DNA of 64,000 nt, taken from assembly GCA_947303085.1 (NCBI GenBank), contig CAMYXP010000001.1, positions 558,001-622,000 on the forward strand, read 5' to 3'. A program made the translations under genes and the position numbers. This document shows, one piece after another, positions 27,510-36,197 of this stretch (positions are counted from its first letter, which is position 1; each line of letters begins with the position of its first letter). The stretch is from an uncultured Bacteroidales bacterium (lineage in GTDB: Bacteria > Bacteroidota > Bacteroidia > Bacteroidales > F082). Below the pieces are notes generated by a model. It was not told where the DNA came from. It was given only the letters and a program-made list of their open reading frames with translations, and searched no databases.

Positions 27510-30500
27510 ATGTATACAAAACTATCGTTTTCGGAAATTGTCAAGAAGGCTTTTTTAGGTCTTCTCGCTATATTTTTCATTGGATTTTTCGATGCTCACG
27601 CCGATAATTCGGTGCTAAGCAGCGGCACTTGGTATAAGATGTCGATTTCTTCGACAGGTATGTATAAACTTACATATTCCGACCTGTCGAACATGGGCAT
27701 TGATGTGGCTAAAATCGACCCGCGAAACATTAAAATTTATCATAACGGTGGCGGTGTTTTGCCTAAAATCAACAAGGCATATTATCCCGATGACCTCTAT
27801 GAGATTCCGATTTATATCTATGGCGAAAATGACGGCGTTTTCAATCAAAACGACTACATCATCTTTTATGCCAGAGGCCCGGTTGTATGGCAATATTATG
27901 CCCGAAAGCAATATTACAATCATGTTAAAAATCCATACACCAGCAACACTTACGTGTTTCTGACGGTGGGCGACGATGCCGGACGACGAATTCAAACGGA
28001 ATCGGAGCCGGGAGCCGAGGCGGAGGTGAATGTCAACGATTACCTAGAATATCAGGTGAAAGATGTCAATGAAGTCAACATCAACAACATGGGATGCACT
28101 TGGTTTTTCGATAAATTTGACCTTACTTTGCAGAGAAGCTACGAGTTCGCGTTCAGCAATCTGAATCAGTCGAAAGACGTGAAGATGAGAGCGGCGATGG
28201 CATCGCGAAACACATCCTCTGCTTCCATGGTGTTGAAATACAACAACAAACAGCTGTATTCGAAGGCTTTCGGCAATACCACACAGTATGTTTACGCCAG
28301 CTACGACTCGACTTGTATGGTCAGTTTTAAGGCTTCGGGAAGCCCGATAAAAATCGATGTCAAATACAACAGGTCAGTGTCGTCGTCGGAGGCTTGGATG
28401 GATTATATTTCACTCAACGCATGGTGCCATCTTAAGATGACGGGCGACGTGTTTTCGTTCAGAAATCCTGAATGTAGCGACGTGAAAAAGGTGTACGCGT
28501 ATAACTTGCAAAACGCTACAAGTTCAGTTAAAGTGTGGAACGTCACCGACCCGATAAATCCTACTGTGATAAACACCACAATGTCAGGCTCAACATTGAC
28601 ATTTAAGGTTTATGGCAATATGAACAATCAGTTTGTGGCATTCAACGGCAACAGCTACAAAACGCCAACTTTGGTCGGTAAGGTGTCGAATCAGAATCTT
28701 CATGCCAAGAAAGATATTGATTATCTGATAATTACGCATCCGAAATTCAAATCACAAGCTGAACGCCTGAAAAATATTCACTCGCAGATCGACGATTTGG
28801 TTATCGACATTGTGCAGCCGCAATACATCTATAATGAGTTCTCTTGCGGAGCTCTTGACGTTGCCGGTATCCGTAATTTTATCAGGATGCTTTACAAAAA
28901 CAGCAGCGACGAGCATAAGTTGAAATATGTGCTGCTTTTGGGCGACGCCTCATACGATTACAAGAATTCCGACGTGTGCTTTATCCCGACTTGGGAGTCG
29001 TTTGAGTCGTGCGTTATCAGCCAATCGGTGGTCACCGACGATTTCTATGTCTGTTTGGATGATAATGAGGGAAATATGGAAGATGACTCGTCGACCATTG
29101 ATGTCGCTATTGCGAGAATGCCAGTAAATACTGTCGATGAGGCCAAGATTGCCATCAATAAGATAGAAGCTTATATTGCCAAAAATTCATCGACTATGAA
29201 CAACTGGCGTAATGTGGTGACATTGATGTGCGACGACAAGGATGGCTATTTCTTCAGCACATCCGAAAACATAGCAAATAACATCAAAAAATGGGGTGGC
29301 GATGTGATTATCGATAAGATTTATCTTGACGCTTATAAACAGGTCGCCACGGCTAGCGGACAACGTTGCCCAGAGATGAACGAGGCTATCGTTAACAGGG
29401 TGGAGAGAGGCTCGCTGGTGGTGAATTATTACGGTCACGGCGGTGAGATAGGCCTCGGCGACGAGCGTTTTTTGACTATTGAAGATATCAAGTCGTTGGA
29501 AAACAAGCCGTTGATGCCGCTTTTTGTCACTGCTACCTGCGAATTCAGCCGTTTTGACGACCACACCAGGACATCGGCGGGTGAGATACTGTATCTTAAC
29601 AGAAAAGGCGGCGCGATTGCCATGATCACCACAGCCAGGACAACAGGAGGAAGCACGCCGCTTCTCAACAGGACGTATAATCGCATGTTTAAGATGAGCG
29701 ACGGCGAGTATCCTACCATGGGAGAGATTTACTTCAGCGCAAAACAGGATCCATATACGAACACAAAGGTGTTTGTGTTGTTCGGCGACCCGGCCTTGCG
29801 TTTAGCTTATCCGAAAAATAATGTGGTGCTTACCAAGCTCAACGGCAAGCCAGTGCTTTATAACGATACGCTGATGCTTAATGATACTCTTAAAGCTCTG
29901 AGTACCATTGAGTTGCAAGGTGAGGTGACCGATAATTTCGGCGAGGTGATGACCGATTTCAACGGCAATGTGCGTGTGTCGGTTTACGATAAGGAAAACA
30001 CTTATCAGACCAAGGGCGACGAGGGCGGACCGGTTTCTAACTTTAAGTTGCGCAACAGCTTGTTGTTCGACGGAAAAGCCGCTGTCGATTCAGGAAAATT
30101 CACCATTAGATTTATGCTTCCCAAAGACATCAACTACAGCTATGGCAAAGGCTTGATAAGCTTCTATGCCACTGATTATCAAACTGATGCGAATGGAATG
30201 TATGGCGATGTCATAGTGGGAGGCTACGACGACACGGCAGAGCCTGATGATGAGGGTCCGAAGATGAAGCTTTATCTCGACGACACTTTGTTTGTAAACG
30301 GCGGTTTGACCGGTGAAAATCCTGTTTTGTATGCCTTCCTAAAGGATAAACACGGCATCAACACTACGGGAAGCGGCATTGGGCATGATATCATCGCGAC
30401 GCTGTCGGGCGCCACAAACAAGACGTATAACCTTAACATGTATTACGATTCTCCGTTCGACTTAAATGATTATGGCACAATAGTTTATCGTCTGTACGGA

Positions 30501-30905
30501 CTCAACGAGGGCAAGCATCATCTCACATTGAAGGCATGGGATATCTACAATAATTCGACGACTGTTTCATTGGATTTCACAGTGGTGAAAAGCACTGAAA
30601 TGGCTGTTGAAAACGTGTATAACGCCCCGAATCCTATGACGGATTACACCAATTTCATGTTCGAGCATAACCAGAAGGGCAGTTTTTACATCACGATAAA
30701 TATTTTCGACATCAACGGTCAGCTTGTCAAGACCATCAAGGAGAGCCGTTACGGCACTTCGATGCGCATCGACCCTGTGCGTTGGGATGGCAGAGCCGAA
30801 AACGGAATGCCACTGCCTTCGGGCGTTTACGTTTATAACGTGACGGTCGCCACCAGCGACAACCAGAAGATTACAGGATTCTCGAAACTGGTTATCGCCC
30901 GATGA
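27510..30905 (+). CDS. porU: Type IX secretion signal peptidase/sortase PorU
   Basis: A 1131-residue C25 (gingipain-like) cysteine protease that removes the C-terminal signal from type IX cargo and attaches it to the cell surface. The N-terminal signal (FLGLLAIFFIGFFDAHA) is followed by the family's SGTWYKMSISSTGMYKLTY block. The catalytic pair is H643 (NYYGHGGE) and C677 (TATCEFSR). The C-terminal part carries Ig-like and FlgD-like segments (NAPNPMTDYTNF, FDINGQLVKTI). The ATG at 27510 is preferred; a GTG at 27495 would lie within the promoter box. Confidence 0.92.
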   Translation: MYTKLSFSEIVKKAFLGLLAIFFIGFFDAHADNSVLSSGTWYKMSISSTGMYKLTYSDLSNMGIDVAKIDPRNIKIYHNGGGVLPKINKAYYPDDLYEIPIYIYGENDGVFNQNDYIIFYARGPVVWQYYARKQYYNHVKNPYTSNTYVFLTVGDDAGRRIQTESEPGAEAEVNVNDYLEYQVKDVNEVNINNMGCTWFFDKFDLTLQRSYEFAFSNLNQSKDVKMRAAMASRNTSSASMVLKYNNKQLYSKAFGNTTQYVYASYDSTCMVSFKASGSPIKIDVKYNRSVSSSEAWMDYISLNAWCHLKMTGDVFSFRNPECSDVKKVYAYNLQNATSSVKVWNVTDPINPTVINTTMSGSTLTFKVYGNMNNQFVAFNGNSYKTPTLVGKVSNQNLHAKKDIDYLIITHPKFKSQAERLKNIHSQIDDLVIDIVQPQYIYNEFSCGALDVAGIRNFIRMLYKNSSDEHKLKYVLLLGDASYDYKNSDVCFIPTWESFESCVISQSVVTDDFYVCLDDNEGNMEDDSSTIDVAIARMPVNTVDEAKIAINKIEAYIAKNSSTMNNWRNVVTLMCDDKDGYFFSTSENIANNIKKWGGDVIIDKIYLDAYKQVATASGQRCPEMNEAIVNRVERGSLVVNYYGHGGEIGLGDERFLTIEDIKSLENKPLMPLFVTATCEFSRFDDHTRTSAGEILYLNRKGGAIAMITTARTTGGSTPLLNRTYNRMFKMSDGEYPTMGEIYFSAKQDPYTNTKVFVLFGDPALRLAYPKNNVVLTKLNGKPVLYNDTLMLNDTLKALSTIELQGEVTDNFGEVMTDFNGNVRVSVYDKENTYQTKGDEGGPVSNFKLRNSLLFDGKAAVDSGKFTIRFMLPKDINYSYGKGLISFYATDYQTDANGMYGDVIVGGYDDTAEPDDEGPKMKLYLDDTLFVNGGLTGENPVLYAFLKDKHGINTTGSGIGHDIIATLSGATNKTYNLNMYYDSPFDLNDYGTIVYRLYGLNEGKHHLTLKAWDIYNNSTTVSLDFTVVKSTEMAVENVYNAPNPMTDYTNFMFEHNQKGSFYITINIFDINGQLVKTIKESRYGTSMRIDPVRWDGRAENGMPLPSGVYVYNVTVATSDNQKITGFSKLVIAR

Positions 30906-30979
30906 TATATTAAAAGGTGAAATTTTTTGTTAATAAAACAATAATTGAAATACATCTGCGTTCATAAGGAATAAATGTT

Positions 30980-30987
30980 TATTTTTG
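30980..30987 (+). promoter_or_regulatory. -7 box of the porV promoter
   Basis: TATTTTTG matches TAnnTTTG, 19 bases before the porV ATG in the 101-base gap after porU. porV can therefore be transcribed independently. Confidence 0.6.
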
Positions 30988-31006
30988 CAAGCTAATTTGA
31001 AAGAAT

Positions 31007-32200
31007 ATGATTAAAAAGTCTTTTTTGATTTTAATGGCTCTTTTGATGACAGGTGTCGTCGCTAAAGCACAGAATGATGATTACAACGTTATTTCGACAG
31101 CTGTTCCGTCGATGATTATCGCTCCTGACGCACGTTCGGCCGGTATGGGTGATTTGGGTGTGTCGTCAGCACCGGATGTTTATTCAATGCATTGGAACGC
31201 TGCAAAATACGCATTCATTGAGGATGACTTCAGCGTTGGTTTGGCATACACTCCTTGGTTGAGAAAACTCGTTTCAGATATGAATATCGCATATCTCGCC
31301 GTTTCGAAACGTGTGAGCAGCCGTTCAACAATCGCAGGTTCCGTGCGTTATTTCAACTTAGGCGATATCAACTTCAGAGGTAATAATAACGAAGATTTGG
31401 GAACATACAGACCTAATGAATTCTCGGTAGACCTCTGTTATTCAAGAAAACTCGGCGACTATTTGTCAGCGGCTGTAGCGGCTCGTTACATCTATTCACA
31501 TATCACTCAAGGCGTCAACAACTATGCCAAGCCGGCATGGTCAGTGGCAGCCGATATCGGTGTTTACTATCAGAAACCTATTTATTTCAGCACCGTTGAC
31601 GGTGAGTTCGCATGGGGTATCGCTATCACCAACATGGGTAGCAAGATGAGCTATACCAATGCCAATTCAAGAACAGACTTTATCCCGACAAACTTACGCT
31701 TGGGTCCGACCATCAAAATTAATATCGACGATTACAACTCAATCGCTTTGTCGGTCGACGTTAACAAGCTTTTAGTTCCTACACCACCTATTTACGCTTT
31801 GGATAGTTTGGGTCAAGTTACTGATGTTATTGAAAAAGGAATGGATCCTAATGTTTCAATGATTCAGGGTATGATCCAGTCGTTCTACGACGCTCCGGGC
31901 GGATTCAACGAGGAGATGAGAGAGTTGACACTCAGCATCGGCGCTGAATACTGGTACAACAAGGTGTTTGCGGTGCGCGCAGGTTTTTTCCATGAAGACA
32001 GAACCAAAGGTAACCGCCGTTACCTCACATTCGGCGCAGGTCTCCGTTACAACGTGTTCGCATTGGACGTTTCATACCTCGTGCCGGTCAACAACACAGC
32101 TACATCAGGCACCAACCCACTTGAGGGAACTATGCGTTTCAACCTCGCTTTCAACATCAACAAGTGGGACAAGAACACTAAGTTGGAAAAGAAGGATTAG
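31007..32200 (+). CDS. porV: Type IX secretion outer membrane protein PorV
   Basis: A 397-residue FadL-like outer-membrane beta-barrel that shuttles cargo from the translocon to PorU. It has a signal peptide (ending VVAKAQ), the conserved N-terminal IAPDARSAGMGDLGVSS and MHWNAAKYAF blocks, and alternating aromatic strands to the end. The porU-porV gene pair is typical. The C-terminal basic tail (KLEKKD) is slightly longer than the last strand. Confidence 0.92.
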   Translation: MIKKSFLILMALLMTGVVAKAQNDDYNVISTAVPSMIIAPDARSAGMGDLGVSSAPDVYSMHWNAAKYAFIEDDFSVGLAYTPWLRKLVSDMNIAYLAVSKRVSSRSTIAGSVRYFNLGDINFRGNNNEDLGTYRPNEFSVDLCYSRKLGDYLSAAVAARYIYSHITQGVNNYAKPAWSVAADIGVYYQKPIYFSTVDGEFAWGIAITNMGSKMSYTNANSRTDFIPTNLRLGPTIKINIDDYNSIALSVDVNKLLVPTPPIYALDSLGQVTDVIEKGMDPNVSMIQGMIQSFYDAPGGFNEEMRELTLSIGAEYWYNKVFAVRAGFFHEDRTKGNRRYLTFGAGLRYNVFALDVSYLVPVNNTATSGTNPLEGTMRFNLAFNINKWDKNTKLEKKD

Positions 32201-32229
32201 TTTAGAGTGTAGAGTTTAGAGTTTAAAGG

Positions 32230-32259
32230 AGAGACGGTCAGCTGACCGTCTCTTTTTTT
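32230..32259 (+). terminator. Terminator after porV
   Basis: Perfect 24-base palindrome AGAGACGGTCAG / CTGACCGTCTCT (32230-32253) followed by TTTTTT. A short GAGTTTAGAGTTTA-type repeat precedes it. Confidence 0.88.
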
Positions 32260-32298
32260 ATTTTTTTATTTTTTTGATATTTGTAAAGATTTTTGTCG

Positions 32299-32306
32299 TA
32301 TCTTTG
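32299..32306 (+). promoter_or_regulatory. -7 box of the promoter for the 32466 gene
   Basis: TATCTTTG matches TAnnTTTG. It predicts a leader of about 150 bases before the ATG, long for this window. Confidence 0.6.
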
Positions 32307-32379
32307 CAGCACCAAAAACGGAAAAAATTTGTGAGACTATATTTTTTATATTTTCCCAAATAAGTTTCATCAATTGTTT

Positions 32380-32398
32380 ATAGTTGATTATCAACTAT
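32380..32398. promoter_or_regulatory. 19-base perfect palindrome in the leader of the 32466 gene
   Basis: ATAGTTGAT / ATCAACTAT with one central base. It has no T-run and lies about 75 bases into the predicted leader, so an operator or RNA hairpin is more likely than a terminator. Confidence 0.5.
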
Positions 32399-32465
32399 TT
32401 AACTGAAAATAATTCGTTTTTGGTCTTTGAATTAAAACTATTTGTTTAACAATTAAAAATCAAAA

Positions 32466-34283
32466 ATGAAAAGATCAAAATTTAGAAGAGGAACCTTGGT
32501 TTTTTCTTTGGCGATGGCTGTGAATCTTGTTTTGCCATTGTCGGTGAGTGGTCAAGGTGGTGGAGCTGACGGATTTTTCAGGGGAGGCTCTGAGGGTTAT
32601 GAAAATCGTGACGGCGATGTCAGTGGAGGTATTACGAACGAGTCGTTCGACGCGCCTGCGCCTTTGGATGGCGGGCTGTTGATTATGCTGGCGGCAGGGA
32701 CGGGATACGTTTTGCGAAAGCGAAAACGTTTTCGATGTGTTATGATGCTCGCGTTGTTATTTGGGATGACCCAATGTAAAAAGAATGTGACGGATTTCTC
32801 TGGTTTTTATGGCAATTGCAAAAACATCACGCTTGCGGTCGAGCGTGATTCAAAGGCTGACATCAATCCGGTGACGGGTGCTGTTACGTTTGTCGACGGC
32901 GACGAGATTATCGTGGCGAACAACGGCAAGTATGTCGGCAGACTGGTTTATGGCAAAGGCGTGTTCGCGGGCGGCGTCGCCAACGCTGACGCCAGCGATT
33001 ACTTGCATTTTTATTTCTTTGGAAATAAAGACGTCGGTGAGTTGACGGCAGGCTCGTCGGAGGGTTGCTCAGTGGTCATTTCGGACCAGGTGACGAGCCT
33101 GCCGGTGATTTCGTACGGAGCGTCAACGGAGAAATATTCGCCTAGCGTGAGCTCGTATACAGCTTGTCTGCGCAACAAATGCGCTCTGGCGAAGTTTGAT
33201 GTCAGCACTTCGTCGACCTATGCCGCCACCTGCATCAATGGCATGAACAACAAGGTGACGGTGAGTTTCGGCGACGCGTCGTTCGCCTACAGTCAGGTTA
33301 ATGATGGCAAGATAACGATTGCTCCCGGGAACGGCACAAGATATGCGATATTGCTTCCGCAGGACGCCGTTGCGGAAGGAGGAGCGGGCTCGGCTTTTTC
33401 GGGACGATACAGCGGAACCCGGGGCGCGGTGCCGGAGATAACCGTCAACGCCTGCATTAGTGATGGTATTCCTATTGTCATTAACGAGCCGATGGTGCCT
33501 GAAGGTGCGATAAACGCCTTGTTTACAGTGAATGCAGATGGCAAGCAGGTTTATTTTTCAAAAGCTAACCTTTCTTATATGTTTGGCACGAAATCATGGG
33601 AGTTTCTGCCGACCCAGTATACCACATACGAAAGAGACTCTGAAAACGTGGGAGCGGAGTATTACAAAAAATACATGGCGACGCTATTTTGTTGGGGTAC
33701 AAGCGGTTACAACCATGGGGCGCATTATTATATGCCGTATAACACAAGTGATGAGCTTACCGATTATAATGTTTACGGTGATCCGACAAAGAATATTTTC
33801 GATGAGGACGGTCGCGCTGACTGGGGTTATAATGAGATTTCCAATGGCGGTATGACCAACAAGCAGTGGCGTGTGCTGACGCATGAGGAATGGGTTTATC
33901 TGATGGAGGAGAGGACCGACGCTTTTGAAAAACGTGGCGGAGCCACCATCAACGGAAAGAAAGGCTTTGTGCTGCTCCCCGACGATTGGACGGATCCTTA
34001 CGAAGGATGTTTTGTGCCTGGTTATGCAAACGCGTTTTCTACAAACACTTATACTTTGGATGAGTGGGCGCAGATGGAGGGGGTAGGCGCTGTGTTTCTT
34101 GCGACGGCGGGACGAAGATGCGGCACGGGCTGCTTCGGCACCAACAAATATCTGTTTATCTGGACCAGCTCGGTGCTTAGCGACCAGCGCGCGTATTGTA
34201 TGTTTATCAACTCATCGACCATCAATCCGAACAGGGACGACGACAAGCGTTGCGCCTCGTCGGTGCGCCTTGTGTGCGAGTGA
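32466..34283 (+). CDS. Fused membrane/FISUMP-like protein, paralogue of the 4855-6728 gene pair
   Basis: A 605-residue protein. Residues 1-88 match the small 4855 protein in layout: signal peptide (ending VSGQ), GGADGFFRGG, then the helix GGLLIMLAAGTGYVL and RKRKRF. From about residue 93 (MMLALLFGMTQCKKN) the sequence matches the 5163 lipoprotein, including LHFYFFGN, LPVISYG, LRNKCALAKFDV, AILLPQD, and a C-terminal FISUMP-like domain ending SSVRLVCE. Two in-frame ATGs at 32742 and 32745 correspond to the start of the separate lipoprotein, so internal initiation is possible. Function is unknown; surface exposure is a guess. Confidence 0.8.
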   Translation: MKRSKFRRGTLVFSLAMAVNLVLPLSVSGQGGGADGFFRGGSEGYENRDGDVSGGITNESFDAPAPLDGGLLIMLAAGTGYVLRKRKRFRCVMMLALLFGMTQCKKNVTDFSGFYGNCKNITLAVERDSKADINPVTGAVTFVDGDEIIVANNGKYVGRLVYGKGVFAGGVANADASDYLHFYFFGNKDVGELTAGSSEGCSVVISDQVTSLPVISYGASTEKYSPSVSSYTACLRNKCALAKFDVSTSSTYAATCINGMNNKVTVSFGDASFAYSQVNDGKITIAPGNGTRYAILLPQDAVAEGGAGSAFSGRYSGTRGAVPEITVNACISDGIPIVINEPMVPEGAINALFTVNADGKQVYFSKANLSYMFGTKSWEFLPTQYTTYERDSENVGAEYYKKYMATLFCWGTSGYNHGAHYYMPYNTSDELTDYNVYGDPTKNIFDEDGRADWGYNEISNGGMTNKQWRVLTHEEWVYLMEERTDAFEKRGGATINGKKGFVLLPDDWTDPYEGCFVPGYANAFSTNTYTLDEWAQMEGVGAVFLATAGRRCGTGCFGTNKYLFIWTSSVLSDQRAYCMFINSSTINPNRDDDKRCASSVRLVCE

Positions 34284-34296
34284 TGAGCGGGCATTA

Positions 34297-34328
34297 AAAA
34301 AGAGACAATCTTTGGATTGTCTCTTTTT
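34297..34328. terminator. Bidirectional terminator between the 32466 gene and rpmH
   Basis: Perfect 14-bp stem AAAAAGAGACAATC / GATTGTCTCTTTTT with a TTTG loop. It has A-run and T-run on opposite sides, so it can serve both converging genes. Confidence 0.9.
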
Positions 34329-34367
34329 AACCTTAAATAATTAATTATTAGGTACGGCTTCGCCGAA

Positions 34368-34514
34368 TCAATACTCGTCAGATACTGTGAGCTTCTTTCT
34401 GCCTTTTGCGCGGCGTGCTTTCAAAACTTTGCGGCCGTTAGCAGTTGCCATTCTTTCTCTGAAACCGTGTTTGTTCTTGCGTCTTCTGTTCGATGGTTGA
34501 AATGTACGTTTCAT
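34368..34514 (-). CDS. rpmH: 50S ribosomal protein L34
   Basis: A 48-codon gene translated by hand: [40 protein letters not shown], then KLTVSDEY. This is L34, with the family signature MKRT(F/Y)QPS at the N-terminus. It is monocistronic, bounded by the terminator at 34297 and its own promoter. rnpA and dnaA are not next to it, unlike the classical origin-proximal arrangement. Confidence 0.95.
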   Translation of the reverse strand: MKRTFQPSNRRRKNKHGFRERMATANGRKVLKARRAKGRKKLTVSDEY

Positions 34515-34560
34515 TGTCTTATGTATTTATTTTTTCTTTTTTCTCCTAAAATTCGGACTG

Positions 34561-34568
34561 CAAAATTA
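34561..34568 (-). promoter_or_regulatory. -7 box of the rpmH promoter
   Basis: CAAAATTA reads TAATTTTG on the minus strand, matching TAnnTTTG, 47 bases before the rpmH start. Confidence 0.62.
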
Positions 34569-34614
34569 CAAAAGTTTTTAATACGTACAACATTTTTTTG
34601 AAAAAATTTCTGTT

Positions 34615-34700
34615 GTCATTTCGACTGGCCGAAGGGAATGGAGAAATCCCCTTCAAAATAAGGAGATTTCTCGACTTCATTTCATTTCGCTCGAAATGAC
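34615..34700. repeat. Head-to-head pair of the GTCATTTCGAC dispersed repeat
   Basis: One copy runs forward (34615-34649: GTCATTTCGACTGG.., GGAGAAATCC) and a second runs in reverse (34662-34700: GGAGATTTCTC.., CGAAATGAC). Together they form a large inverted structure just after pepD. Related copies occur at 38528, 55585-55668 and 61705. Confidence 0.85.
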
Positions 34701-34707
34701 GGTGGGA

Positions 34708-36162
34708 CTATTTTGTCGGGACGTTTTTGAGTGTCTCAACTAAGAATTCCCAGAACGGAGCTACTGATTCGATGAGTAAAGCCTCGTCTGGTGAGTGCGG
34801 GTGAACGAGGGTTGGACCGAACGAAATCATATCCCAGTTAGGATATTTTGCGCCCAAAATACCGCATTCGAGACCTGCGTGGATGACCATCACTTTAGGT
34901 TCTTTGCCGAATTTCTCGTTGTAAACCTTCTTCATCGTGGCGAGGATAGGGCTGTCGATGTTCGGTTTCCAGCCGTGATATGAGCCGCTTGACTCTGCTT
35001 TTGCGCCGTGAGCTTCGAGGACGGCACGAACGTCTTCGGCGAGTTTATCTTTGAGTTCGTCGACGAGACCGCGCTGCAATGAGCATGTGATGATCTTGCC
35101 GTCTTCCGACTTCACGAGAGCGAGGTTCGATGATGTCTCGACAGTGCCTTCGAAGTCTTTCGACATTCCGATGACACCGTTAGGATATTTGGCGATAGCT
35201 TCGAGCATGTTCTTGAAAGTCTTGTTGTCGATGACTTTAGCCGGCATCTCGGCTTCTGCGATGGCGACGGCGAGGTCTGGCTCGGCTTCGGCAAACTGTT
35301 CTTTCACTGCTGCTTCGTATTCGCCCACGAGTTTCTTCAGTTTCTCGACTTTATCTGTCGGGACGACGATAGTTGCGAACGATTCTCTTGGGATGGCATT
35401 ACGCAAGCTGCCTCCGTTGATGGTGGCGAGACGCACGCCGAATTTCTGTGACACCAGAATCAGCAAGGTGTTCATGAGTTTGTTGGCGTTGCCTCTTCCG
35501 AGGTTGATGTCCATACCTGAGTGACCGCCTTTCAAACCCTTGACAATCAATTGGAAAGCTGTCATGTCGGCAGGGACGTTCTCCATCTTAGGAGTCCAGC
35601 AGCCGTTGGTGTCGATACCGCCTGCGCAGCCCACGTAGAGTTCACCTTCGGTCTCTGAGTCCATGTTGAGAAGGATGTCGCCTTTGAGGAATCCCGGTTC
35701 AAGTTTGTTGGCGCCTGTCATGCCTGTCTCTTCGTCGATGGTGAAGAGTCCTTCGATAGGTCCGTGTTCGAGGTTCTTTGCTGCTAGGACGCCCATGGCT
35801 GCCGCTGCTCCGACGCCGTTGTCAGCGCCGAGAGTGGTGCCTTTTGCGCGCACCCAGCCGTTGTCGACGTAAGTCTCAATAGGGTCTTTCTCGAAATCGT
35901 GAACGGTGTCGGCGTTTTTCTGAGGCACCATGTCGAGGTGAGCCTGGAGGATGACGCCTTTACGGTTCTCGTAGCCAGGTGTAGCAGGTTTACGGATGAT
36001 GACGTTGCCGGCTGCGTCGACGATGGTCTCGAGGCCAAGGTCTTCACCGAATTTCTTCATGAAAGCGATCACTTGAGCTTCCTTTTTTGAAGGACGCGGG
36101 ATGCGTGTCAGACTGTAGAAGTTTTCAAATACTTCTTTTGGTTGTAATTCGTTGATACTCAT
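34708..36162 (-). CDS. pepD: Cytosolic beta-alanyl-/aminoacyl-histidine dipeptidase (M20)
   Basis: A 484-residue zinc dipeptidase of the PepD type. Metal-binding and catalytic blocks are visible: LQAHLDMVPQK, GADNGVGAAAAMG, IDEETGMTGANKL, NMDSETEGELYVGCAGG, and the C-terminal HAGLECGILG and HSPDE motifs. The dimerisation insert is present and full length is kept. It lies 35 bases after the sensory hydrogenase gene on the same strand; whether it shares the transcript is uncertain. Confidence 0.93.
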   Translation of the reverse strand: MSINELQPKEVFENFYSLTRIPRPSKKEAQVIAFMKKFGEDLGLETIVDAAGNVIIRKPATPGYENRKGVILQAHLDMVPQKNADTVHDFEKDPIETYVDNGWVRAKGTTLGADNGVGAAAAMGVLAAKNLEHGPIEGLFTIDEETGMTGANKLEPGFLKGDILLNMDSETEGELYVGCAGGIDTNGCWTPKMENVPADMTAFQLIVKGLKGGHSGMDINLGRGNANKLMNTLLILVSQKFGVRLATINGGSLRNAIPRESFATIVVPTDKVEKLKKLVGEYEAAVKEQFAEAEPDLAVAIAEAEMPAKVIDNKTFKNMLEAIAKYPNGVIGMSKDFEGTVETSSNLALVKSEDGKIITCSLQRGLVDELKDKLAEDVRAVLEAHGAKAESSGSYHGWKPNIDSPILATMKKVYNEKFGKEPKVMVIHAGLECGILGAKYPNWDMISFGPTLVHPHSPDEALLIESVAPFWEFLVETLKNVPTK

Positions 36163-36197
36163 TTTGTTATAGATTTATTATTGAATTTTATATTTTA

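Noticed and set aside
34615-34700. Possible insertion-sequence remnant
   Set aside because: No transposase fragment or target duplication is visible; the sequence matches the short dispersed repeat instead.
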